A stretch of DNA of 64,000 nt from Gymnothorax reevesii (taxonomy: Eukaryota > Chordata > Actinopteri > Anguilliformes > Muraenidae): NCBI GenBank assembly GCA_029721435.1, contig CM056580.1, forward strand, positions 70,643,367-70,707,366, given 5' to 3'. The translations under genes were made by a program, and so were the position numbers. Of this stretch, positions 43,913-53,699 are shown in pieces; within the stretch, counting starts at the first letter, position 1; each line of letters begins with the position of its first letter. The notes below the pieces were generated by a model. It had not been told where the DNA came from. It searched no databases and worked only from the letters and a program-made list of their open reading frames with translations.

Positions 43913-46859
43913 TAGTCCAGCGGCTAAAATATTTCAGTTCTTGAAAAATTATGAAACTTGGCACCTATTAGAGGATCACAAGAGGATCATTTTTCGATTA
44001 GGACCCACCTCTGAAACGCCCCCTGGTGGCTGCCATCTTGGATTTCATTATGGCCGCCATTTCAAACCTTTTATCTGCAATAACTCCAAAACTAAGGTAG
44101 ATAGGAACAAAATTCCAGCATCTATCCAGCCATTATGGGAGGCAAGAAATCAATAAAATAACTTTCATCCATTTCTGAAGGCAGCCATATTGAATTTCAA
44201 GATGGCTACCACACAAACCTCTCGTTCTAAATATAACCAATGGTATAAGCGTAAACATTTAGAATCCAGATGTATGGCTATAATTTACAGGTCAGGGAAT
44301 CAACTTAGGTAATTTTCCAATTCTTGCCAATGTTGGCCATCTTTGCATCCCGCCATCTTGGATTCTAAGATGGCCGCCACTGGAAATCAAAGCTCAGAAA
44401 ATGTTCAAAAATCTTGATGAACGCGGAATTTAGTAACACATGACTTAAAATTGGAAAAGCCTCCTAATGCGGAACTTAATGTCTGCCATATTGGATTCCA
44501 AGAGGGCGGAAGGCATGTAACCACACAGTGTCACATAAGCAGATTTCATTGTCTGTCCTGCGGATCATTACAGACTCAGTTCTGATGGCACTGTCCATCA
44601 CAAGCACAGAGGGATGTGCACTGGAGATTAGCCTTATAACATGCACCGTTTCCCTTGCAAGTTTTTTTGCACTTGTAACACAGCAGGTCGTAGCATGCTT
44701 TCGATGCCTATGGCAATGTACTCCACACCACTGCCCATCCGTTTCCTCGCTTCTTCCATCCCCATTCAGCTGGAGACGGAGTGACAGGGTTGGCCACCAA
44801 TGCTTGGTCTCAGATCTGTCCTGCTTGAAAACCAGCTCTTTTCATGTGCTCAATAAGTGCTGCTCTGGTAGGAGGGATATTTAAAATCTCCCTCGACTTT
44901 CTCGTGAACAGGTAGCGACGTGCTTCGAGCACATTCTCAAGTTCGCAACTGTGGTCATATAGAAGAACTACAAGTTGTTCTAGTGTCCTCATGACATTCT
45001 CTGGTACATCGGCCGGCTTTTCGGACAACCTCCGGAAAGCTTCAGTTGCATCTGGACACAACTACCATGTCTGCCACGCAGACCCTTTCCCACGATTAGC
45101 CAAGTACGACACTGTATCACACCCTGTAAAAGCATGGAAAAATGTCAGGGCTTCTGATTTTTCTGGTCCCAAGGAAGCAAAGATCCGGTGAATGGCAATA
45201 TGTCGGAACTTCTTGCCTGTCCCAAATGCAAGCCGCATTTCTTCTAAACTAATTCTGGAGATGTGTGCAATGGCTACCATGACAATGCCGGTGTCCAATG
45301 TGTGAATGAGCACCTTTTAATGTCCCTGGATACTCATATCCTTAACGTGGACAAAGATTCTTGTGTCTGCTTCCTCGTGTGAGCAGGGGTCAAGGAATGG
45401 ACTGATGACAGCTTTGGAAGAGCACACAACTCTCTGGTCAAGTGTACTGTAGATCGTTTTACCATCTGTTGCTTCGTATTCCACACATTTCTCGGCGAGA
45501 AACTTGAACAGTTCCTGGTTATTTTCAGTATTCTGGAGGAAACTTAGCCAGTTTCCGGGGATTCTTGTAGAAGAGCGGACACGGCGCCGATTGCCACAAC
45601 CTCGCTTCTCCTCAGTTGTTGACTTCAGACTGTCTGGCTGATATCCCATAAATTGTCAATGTGGCTGACTCTCTCCAATTTCTTTTCCACATATGGTATA
45701 AAAATGTCCTTCGCATAGTCCTCAAATGTAGCGGATGTCCCTGGGTGCAAAAAGTGGACAACTGCTGGCCCGTCTAGCACTTTAGCATCAACCACAGGAG
45801 AAGCAATCATTTCTGTCTCATCCTATTTGAAACAGTCGAGAAGATGGAACTTGTCACCCTGTCTGATCTGACCACCAGTTGCGAGGGACGGTGGACTGGC
45901 CTGATTCTTGTGTCAGAAGAATTCATCAATGTCTCCTTCCCTCCTTTGACTGGCAATGTACAACCTTGAAAATAAAGCCGTGTCATTCTTTAGTTCTGTC
46001 ACCCTTCCGGCCGCCTTGGTTTTCTCAGTACTGGGTTTGCTGAACACTGCCAGGTTATTATGGGAAATAGTGTCTCCAATTGACTTTGATCTTGACTCAA
46101 AACGCTCGGCCATGAAGGTATCATACTGGGATTTTCCAAGACTATGGACATTTAGCATAGTTTTCACAACTTTTTCCGGCATGACGACTTTGGAGTTCAG
46201 GTTGAGCAAGTCGGAACTATCCTCCATGAATGGGTTGCCCATCTCTTCAATGGTAGCAACTAGTGAGCGTACGTCAGTTTATATTAATCACAAAGATCGT
46301 TTATTCGATTCTATCTCTGCGGCATTTTCCAACATGAACTGCAAGAAAGTGAGATTGAGTGACTATCTACCGTTATTAATGGTAATGTTGGCGGTCATCT
46401 TGAAATCCAAGATGGCGGATGTCAGGTGTGCATTGAAAAGTTTAATTGAGTTTCAAACATACGTGTGGGGATGTTCTTTTGATTCTAAATTATGCGTATA
46501 TGTGCTATGCATTTAACGGTATTGCATACTATTGGGTTTGGCGGCAGCCATCTTGGAATCCAATATGGCGGACTTCCAGGGTCCATTTTGATAATTTCAC
46601 TGGATTCCCTGACCCTGAAAACATAGGTTTAGACACCAAAATAACTGTTCCATCTGCCTTAGTTTAGATGTTATGAGTAAAAATATAACAAATTTGGCAG
46701 CCATATTGAAATTCAAGATGGTAGCCACCAGGGGGCATTTCAGAGGTGGGTCCTAATCGAAAAATGATCCTCTTGTGATCCTCTAATAGGTGCCAAGTTT
46801 CATAATTTCTTCAAGAACTGAAATATTTTGCTGTTCTGCTGGCCTTAGCCGCTAGACTA
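43913..46859 (-). mobile_element. DNA transposon with about 110-bp TIRs and subterminal palindromes
   Basis: The left terminus (TAGTCCAGCGGCTAAAATAT, CAGTTCTTGAA, ACTTGGCACCTATTAGAGGA, TTTTCGATTAGGACCCACCT) and the right terminus are inverted copies over about 110 bp, nearly identical apart from a 15-base insertion in the right arm. Inside both ends the motif GCCATCTTGGATTCCAAGAT-GGC and its variants recur many times in both orientations (for example near 44030, 44190, 44360, 44490, 46400, 46550, 46700). Such subterminal repeat clusters usually bind transposase. A minus-strand coding region fills the middle. No clear target duplication was identified. Confidence 0.8.
44576..46260 (-). pseudogene. 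uncharacterised transposon protein with C-terminal Cys-rich cluster
   Basis: Minus-strand frames joined by eye give about 550 codons. Blocks in order: LVATIEEMGNPFMED, LFSRLYIASQRREGDIDEFF, RRVRSSTRIPGNWLSFLQN, DPCSHEEADTRIFVHVKDM, MRLAFGTGKKFRHIAIHRI, FFHAFTGCDTVSYLANRGKG, LEQLVVLLYDHSCE and PPTRAALIEHMKRAGFQAG. A Cys-rich tail ending near 44576 follows, with C-x2-C-x3-C and further CxC-type pairs. I recognise the SHEEADTR, TGCDTV and PPTRAAL motifs as a family recurring in invertebrate and some fish genomes but know no established function. Several stops and frame changes occur (near 45312, 45650, 45815, 45912, 44827). The part upstream of MGNPF expected of full-length relatives seems missing. 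Confidence 0.65.
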
Positions 46860-47163
46860 TTTATTTCGCGGTCATGGATGAAATTCTGGGACAGAGACCA
46901 CTGGTGATTGCAATGGCCAAGAGAGTGGGGTCGATGTCGGCTTTGAAACTCTAACAGATGGCAACCAAAAAACAATCACAATTACTTTTGAGTGTTATAT
47001 TTGCTGAAAACCCGGTGTTGAGATTGGACCAAAGTGGTGGATATGCTAATTAACATATAAACGGAATATTCCCATCGCTCAGCGCGTATAAACAGTTTAT
47101 TTGGAATATTACCTTAACTCGAATATGGACCTTAATCGGAATATGGTGTGCATATAAACGCAG

Positions 47164-47417
47164 TCACTGACTCCCATTCCTTTTGCTACCAGTGGAGCCA
47201 ACTGGTAAACTAAACTTTTGCCGTATCTCGTCAGCAAAACAGCAAATACATCAGTCTTTGAAACGAATGACTTGAGTGCCTTTTTCTTCTCATCTTCCAA
47301 AGAAAAGCCCAAGTCTAACTCATCCTAAGAGTTCAATAGCAAAGCCGATTCGGTCGACCGGTGTTTCTTTGCCACAGTGATCTCACTTGTTTTGTAGCAT
47401 TGCAGCGTTGTCATCAT
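47164..47417 (-). pseudogene. RecQ-like helicase, N-terminal fragment (motif I)
   Basis: The likely start is MMTTLQCYKTSE at 47417. The frame runs through KKHRSTESALLLNS, an in-frame TAG near 47325, then ELDLGFSLEDEKKKALKSF and VFAVLLTRYGKSLVYQLAPL. The last block is the Walker A region (motif I), normally PTGxGKS; here the Gly is Arg (TRYGKS), which should abolish nucleotide binding. It continues LVAKGMGVS into the insertion boundary and on to the fragment at 40039. Upstream, 47420-47590, is short sequence to the element end with an inverted TCTGACGACAACTCGGTCAG motif near 47468-47489. Confidence 0.8.
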
Positions 47418-47599
47418 CGTACTAAACCAGCCCAACAACTCTCTACAAACATAGAGCGTTATGATTGGTCTGACGACAACTCGGTCAGACCAATCACTTG
47501 GTAGTACTGGGGCTGTATGGCTTGTGGCTAGATGTACCGGCTGAGCAAAACTATTTGCCATCGCTAGAGTAAGTCAAGATTTCTAGGCTAGAAAATTCC

Positions 47600-50150
47600 A
47601 CTTCCTTGCCTAAAGAATATCTTGGGTAACTTTCTCAGGGTGCTTCAGCTCATTGGTCATCTGTATTCTGAAGTGCTTTCAGAAGAGCTCTAAGGCATTT
47701 AAAGCAATTATTACCTCTCTGGCATTTTTACACTTTTCTTTTGAAATCTTAAAATGCTCCTAATAAGCGTATGGCACACTAAAATGTAAAAGAAATCCAC
47801 CGGTTGTTGAAACTCATCAATAATCAATTCTCATATATTTCTAATAAAAGTATAACCAATAATTTTATTCAGTCCAAATAAAATTATTTGCTGAGCTTCC
47901 TGGCTGTAATCCGTCGCCACGTCCCTTCCAGTTCCCTGCCGCTGTCACCGCTAGCGAACCGCGTGCCTCTCTGGCAGACAGACCTTATGACAGCAATTTT
48001 GCAAGAAAATATGTATGAATTCTGCTGAAAAACTATGTGTTTGACTGTAAACAAACGAGCGCTGAAATGCTATAATTACGAGAATAATGTTTATGGCAGT
48101 TCGTCAAACTACAAAGGTAACTACACATTGCGAGGGCATTTGTATTTTATACCACATGTAGAATTGAATATTATGCAATTACTGTTGGTTAGTTTTCACT
48201 TACCGGTGCCTCTGAATCTGAATCCATTGACCCCTTTCACTCATGCGGCTCACTTTCTCACCGCACGCATCAGAGGAGGAGGGGGGCAACAGAGGACAGG
48301 CAGGGGGAAGGGACTTTGGAGGGAGGCGGAGTTGTTCATGTTCAAATTTTTACTAAGTGCTGTGCGACATGCCAGAAAGGTAAAAATTGCTTTAATTTAA
48401 ACTGTGCAATTATCAAATCCCTATACAATTCAATATTTATCCTGCTGCCTTTATCTGCAGACATGTTTTCAATAAATAAAAGGGAACCAGGTCCAATGGT
48501 AGCCATACGTGCATGCCCATGCATAACCACGCTTCACAGATGGTGTGTCATGCTTTGAATTGTGAGCAGTTTTTCTTCTTCTCCCATTATTGAGGTTAAA
48601 GTTGATATTTGTCTCCTCTGTACAAAAGATTTGGTTCCACAGTGGTACAGTCCTTTTTTAATTATTGCTTAACAAACTTCCTGTCTTTGTGGCTTACTAT
48701 GAGTCTACATCTTGGGGTAAACCATCCATATGTACGCAGCCGAAGTCCTGTCTTGATTGATGATATTGACCAAGATACAGTTATCGTGTCGAAAGTGTTC
48801 TTGTTTCAGCTGACTAGTGGGGGTTTTCCTCACTGAGGAAATAATAATTCTGTCTGCCACAGTAGCTATCCATGGCCTTCTGGGCATTTTAGTGTTCCTG
48901 AACTCACCTGACTGTTATTTTTTGAGAATGTAAAAGAAAAGAGCTGTTCACTCAAATTAACCCTTCAAGCTGAAATTCTTCACTCTGAGCTCGTATTCAG
49001 TATTTAATTTCATCATCAACATGCTGTGGTACCAAACCTAAACCTACCGAGCATTTGGCGCAAACCACCTAGAATCCATACCACAACTCTCCAGCCAGGA
49101 GGTTATATTAACAGCTGAAATCAGCTGGCTGAGCCATGCGTGAAAGTAAAACCTAACAGGACTTCTACAGTCTGACTCCGGGAATGTTCACCTCTCTTAA
49201 GAGCTAAATTAACAAAAACTTCTCAATGCTCACGTAACTATGGACCTGACTGCTTATTATAAAAAAACTTATACAATATGCAGAAGGCAAACACCTTATT
49301 ACATTCACAGAAAGATAAATTTATTATTAATATTTTTGTTTTGCATTGCTGTTGATTTGCATATGAACTTTCATAGCATTCTACTGTATGAAGGCTTTGA
49401 ATGTTCCAGTCCTTTTTGGATAAAGAGCATACAATGCATATTGGGACTCCACATTTACTTTTCTTTTTTATTCTTTTACCTGATTTCTCTCTACAAAAGC
49501 AAATTTCTGGTACATAAGAGAACATGCTGTCCATAGGGAGTAAATCAAGACTTCAGGCTTCACATGACTGGGGTAATTTTCCCTTGCAGTACCACACAGG
49601 TGTCTGACGCTGATTCACTGATTTATTACACTGCAGTTTTGGTCACACTAAGTACAGGGTATGTATACTTATGACACAATTACATAATGTAGAGCAGTCA
49701 TGACCACAACACAAGTTTTTTGAATTCATAGACATGTCTTTTCAAAGGATTGGCCTGTAGTTACATGATAATTCGCCATATGTACGAATAACAATAAAAC
49801 AAACAATACCCTTTATATATCATTGTTCATAAAATGGGTGCTTCCCATCCTCAAATGTGATTGGCTGAGCCGCGTTCCCTGCCGGTGTAAAATTACTGTA
49901 CCCCACTGTGGCAGGCCGCAGCACAAAATATTCCTGCGCGCAACAAACTTCTCTGCACTCAACTGACTCGTTAGGTTACATTTGTTTCAAGACTTTTAGC
50001 TCACTATTTCAGTGTTAGCGAAGTTTAGCCTTTTAACCCGCTAACCAGTTGGCTGTCTACTAGCTAGCTATTGCATTACAGAGTTTGATATAACTTTTGA
50101 GTTGCAAGCTATGTTGCTAACTTGCTCGCTATTTCAGTAGCCTTTTAGTG
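47600..50150. other. intergenic, no gene seen
   Basis: No supported coding region. The 48200-48340 stretch is GC- and purine-rich (GAGGAGGGGGGCAAC) and stands out from the AT-rich surroundings, but I cannot assign it. Confidence 0.5.
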
Positions 50151-50679
50151 ATAAATTGTTGACTTTTTTTCAAGTGTTTATATTTTATGGGCTATGTGTG
50201 GGGTAACCACATCCATTGTAGTGAACGCTAGCTAGTTGACAAGCTGGCTAGCAAACTAATGCATAATTCAACATATTTTCCTGGACACCGGCAGGAAAGA
50301 CAAAAGTCAATCTTGTTCCCTACTCTCGCTGCTGGTTGTATTGATTTGGCTGATCGGCAAAGTTGAGAACAAGGAAACTCGAAAACCGAAATGAACGTAA
50401 AAATATTTAACGGGGTCTTCGGTAGACTGAAGGAGACTTTCAAAATAGCCTGCTTTCATAGTACAGCGACATTAGCGAGCCCAAATAGCCTGATATGACA
50501 TAATTGCGCAAGATGAAAAAGCAATCTTAGCGTCTGTGTTGCTTGCCAACCATTCTGTCCACTCTATCTTGCTTGGTGGAGGACTAAATAGTTCTCAATT
50601 TTATTGTTGCATTATTACCAATAAGTTGTCGATTTTTTTTCTTGTGTGTTTATTTAATGGGCTATATGTTGGGTAACCA
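50151..50679. repeat. pair of 59-bp direct repeats
   Basis: 50151-50209 and 50621-50679 are diverged direct copies: ATAA-TTGT-GA-TTTTTTT, then GTGTTTAT-T, ATGGGCTAT and GGGGTAACCA. The 410 bp between them contain no gene. They may be internal repeats of one element that ends in the hairpin at 50692-50818. Confidence 0.55.
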
Positions 50680-50691
50680 TTTTATAAAAGC

Positions 50692-50818
50692 AATAAGCCC
50701 CTTGAAGCACTGGGTTACAGTGATTTTATAACGGCGGTGATGTGGGGGGGGGTTTGGCCTTAGAACGCCCCTCCGCCGTTATAAAATCACTGTTACCCAC
50801 CGCTTCTCGGGACTTATT
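50692..50818. repeat. hairpin with 46-bp arms
   Basis: Arms 50692-50737 and 50773-50818 are inverted copies: AATAAGCCCCTTGAAGCAC against the reverse of GCTTCTCGGGACTTATT, with GTGATTTTATAACGGCGG fully matched. The 35-bp loop contains a G-run. Looks like a MITE terminus or whole MITE. Confidence 0.75.
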
Positions 50819-52159
50819 CCTTTAATTTCTGTTGGTTTTATCTACAGTTTAATTGTGGTCTTTTAACTAAAAGATTGATGCATAGTATTCTTTGTGTAAA
50901 GTGCGACCTTGGATTTTTATTTCTGGACTCCATTCGTCATTATTTTTACAGCTGCTCATTTGAGTGCCTTTGGTGCTTCAGGAATGAGAAGGAGTAAATA
51001 AAAAAATATGGTGAAAAACACTGACCTAGAATCTCCCAGATTCAATGGCCAAGGTCTCACCAATGTCTGGTGATGATCTTGATTTTTACCACATTGATTC
51101 AAAGACAACAGCGCTAAAGCATTTATACTGTGGTAAATACATTTCCCAGTTCAGTCCACCTGTGCAGTGGTCATCAGCGCATCAAATCCCCCCTTTAGAA
51201 CCCCCTTTTCAAAGCCGATACAACATCTTCTTCCACTTCAGTGTTTGAAACACAAGGGTGAAATTTTAGCAGTTCCCTGCATCACAGACTGACCTGCTCT
51301 GCATAGTTAACAACTACCAGCTCTGCCCGTATGAAGAGCTCCCCCCTGCTGCCTTGCTTGACCCCCCCCACCTGTCACTTCAGTAGCTCCAATGTCACTC
51401 TTTCATTCACTTCTATCTGTTAGCCAATCAGAGCAGAGCTCATTATCACAGTGAGAACACCCACTCATTACAGCTTCTTCTGCAAAAGGGAGAGACTGAA
51501 AGGTAGAAAATGGCCTTGAAATTGTGAATTTTTTTTTTTTTTTGCTAGAAAGTCATAAAGCTCCCTTTTGGAAATAGAAAAATACTAGACTTTTAATACA
51601 AATAAGGCTTGTGACTTTTATAAGCAGTTGAAGCAGAAATCATAATACAGCGACATAAGGCCACGAGCTGTTGCTGGCTTAACAATAATTTATACCAGAG
51701 GAAACAAAACAATGATCAAAACGGAAGCCATTGTGAAAAGAATAGAGAGGATTTCAATTTAGAGCACTGAAGTGAAATGTACAAAATCATCAACACCAAA
51801 AACAATGACAACACAAATGAAAACAATATGCATTTGATCCCGAAACCCTAGGCCGATGAGCATCTCAGATGACAAATACATGACAATTCTTATACACTAT
51901 TACATTTTTGTTCGCGTAGACCACTGCCTCACTGGTAGTGATCAAATGATAAAGATATCTGATAGTAAAAACAATGGAAGAACACTGAAGTAAAATGCAT
52001 ATATTTATATTTGTACATACTTATAAAATGATTCAGTAAATGCTACGAGTCAGGCATACACACACTCACAAACATTCACACACGGATGCTGCAAACAATT
52101 TCACTCAGACTAATTTCCAAAAAAATCTACAAATGGCACACTTCCCCTAAAACGAGTTC
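50819..52159. other. intergenic, no gene seen
   Basis: AT-rich, no gene recognised. Part of it may be antxr1 3' UTR if a more distal poly(A) site than 52166 is used. Confidence 0.45.
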
Positions 52160-53291
52160 AGGCAGTTTATTTATTTTTATTTTTTTTTTTGCTTTTTCTG
52201 GCATTCCTGACCTTGTTCTCGTCTTATTTATGAACAATGCTGTTTGCTCAACTTGTATTGACTACCTGGATAAAGGCCACATAAAGCCATGTTTAACTCT
52301 CTTTGGCGATTACTGTGCAATGCAAAGGAGTGACAGGTCTGTTTCCCAGAAGTTCACCTGCTGATTTTTACTCTGTACAATGCTCTCATACCGAAGCAAT
52401 CATCAATCCTGACTTCTCTCGGTAACAGTAAGAAGCAATCTGGCACTGAGCAACTGTAAGGCACTCCGTAGTCATCTGGAACTTCGGTCGCAAGTCTATA
52501 TTTTTTCTGTTCAGCCCACTTCAATGTCAAACCCAGGCTGTTGTTGCAATGTGTATCATCCTCCCTGAGCAAGGGATTTTACATGGAGGTCACAACTGAA
52601 ACAACTCACGGCAAAACCCAGGATTTCTAAATAAAGACGCCCCCATAAAGATGCCACCATGCGCACTTACAAAATCCCTTCCTTTCAATACCCTCCAAAT
52701 TAATTTGTTAATGCCCTTGCAATTTCAAAGTGATGTATCTCAGGAAAGTATCACAATCAAAAGCAAACATGGTGTCACACAGCACTGGAAAAAGATGCAG
52801 GCAATATACTGCAGATTGCTCGTACACAAAGTTCTTATTCCTCCTGGGTGTCCATGTTGAGTGGGATCTTTGGTGTTTTTAAGGGCCACAACAATGCTAA
52901 TGGGTGTTTCTAAGTGTTTTTGCGGTAAGAATTCTTACAGCAACCAAAAGCCACTTCAATTAATGCTTGGACCCTGCTTTATAGCAAAATATTTGCTTCC
53001 CAAAAAAGCAGAACAGCAAACTGACAACTGTTATTACAACTGATATTGTTCCATTTCTCTTGCAGAAAGCTTCCCAGCTGGTTACTGGGGGTAGCTGGAC
53101 CCCAGCTGAGGTTGCGTGGAAAGTTTAGCTGGAGTGGTATGACTGAGAGTGAGAAAGCAGACACGGATGAGAGGTGGAGGGAGGTCGGGGTAACACGTGG
53201 AGGAACTTTCAGTTGCTTCTTTTGACCCTGCTTTTCTGCTGAACAGTCCATGGAAGCTGTCGTCCCTCCCACTTCAGCTCACAATGCGGTT
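52160..53291 (-). other. antxr1: antxr1 3' untranslated region (extent inferred)
   Basis: The stretch runs from the antxr1 stop codon to the first good minus-strand poly(A) signal. It lacks repeats and conserved open frames, which suits a 3' UTR of about 1.1 kb. The true end could be further left, since the human gene has a longer UTR. Confidence 0.5.
52166..52171 (-). terminator. antxr1: candidate poly(A) signal of antxr1
   Basis: The minus strand reads AATAAA here, within an A/T-rich run. It is the first canonical signal I notice after the antxr1 stop. The surrounding A-run lowers confidence. Confidence 0.4.
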
Positions 53292-53699
53292 CTACAGAGA
53301 CGGACGTGGTGGTGGGCGGGCAGGGGGAGGGGCACGGCCAGGGGACGGTGACACTGGAAGAGGGGGTAGGGAGCTAGTGGGAGATGCAGGGGGTGAGGGC
53401 GGAGCTGGGGGTGGGGGCAGATAGAGGGAAGTTGGGGGCAGGGCACGGGTTGGGGGAGGAGTATATGGAGGCGGGGTGATAGAGAGGGGAGGGGGCGTTG
53501 GAGGCAGTGGGGGCAGTGTGGAAATGGTGGGAGCACAGGGGGAGGTTATAGAGTTGCGGGGGGATGGAGGGAGCAGGCCTTGGGGGGCAGGAGGGCTGCA
53601 GTTTTGCGGTGGGTTGTAGATGGGAGTGGAGTGCTGGTTGTAGAAAGGATAACGAGGGGCTGTGTTGGATTTCATTCTGGTGAAATTGATGCATCGGCC
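53292..53699 (-). CDS. antxr1: antxr1 last coding exon (proline-rich cytoplasmic tail)
   Basis: After a TCTCTCATTGCAG acceptor the exon encodes 135 residues starting GRCINFTRMKS and ending PPPARPPPRPSL with TAG at 53292-53294. Human ANTXR1 (TEM8), a type I membrane receptor that binds collagen and extracellular matrix and links to actin, has GRCINFTR at the same exon start and a proline-rich tail ending PPPSRPPPRPSV. The long run of PPxPP repeats fits the intracellular SH3/WW-binding tail. The exon is in phase 0 and intact. The gene is convergent with gfpt1, as in human. The paralogue ANTXR2 lacks this long polyproline end, so antxr1 is preferred. Confidence 0.93.
   Translation of the reverse strand, partial: GRCINFTRMKSNTAPRYPFYNQHSTPIYNPPQNCSPPAPQGLLPPSPRNSITSPCAPTISTLPPLPPTPPPLSITPPPYTPPPTRALPPTSLYLPPPPAPPSPPASPTSSLPPLPVSPSPGRAPPPARPPPRPSL

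Larger units (their letters stand above)
40040..47163. mobile_element. 7.1-kb composite insertion into the helicase gene
   Basis: On the minus strand the helicase sequence GTCAGTGA just before the block and GTAAGTGA just after it are the same octamer with one change, and both encode V-S-E in frame, as a target duplication should. The left 1.6 kb (40040-41631) contain dispersed-repeat-like sequence (TTGATTCAAC and ATTCCGTGACA recurring) with no gene I recognise. A Tc1 element follows at 41632-43237, then 43238-43912 without a gene, then the transposon at 43913-46859. A final segment has AT-rich GCATATAAACG-type ends (46860-47163). Confidence 0.55.
39030..47590 (-). mobile_element. RecQ-like-helicase-bearing element with 9-bp TSD, nested
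   Basis: The block starts TAGCCTGACAAGCC and ends TTTCTAGGCTA (reverse TAGCCTAGAAA), a short inverted terminus. It is flanked by the identical nonamer GAAAATTCC at 39021-39029 and 47591-47599. Excluding later insertions (39243-39524 and 40040-47163) only about 1.15 kb is its own. That part holds two pieces of one helicase gene in the same orientation. The 9-bp duplication is the size typical of Mutator-like elements, but no transposase is seen, so the superfamily is unknown. It may be a truncated relative of a larger element carrying the whole helicase. Confidence 0.6.

Noticed and set aside
53197..53424. Plus-strand Gly-rich open frame
   Set aside because: It is the complement of the antxr1 proline-rich exon.
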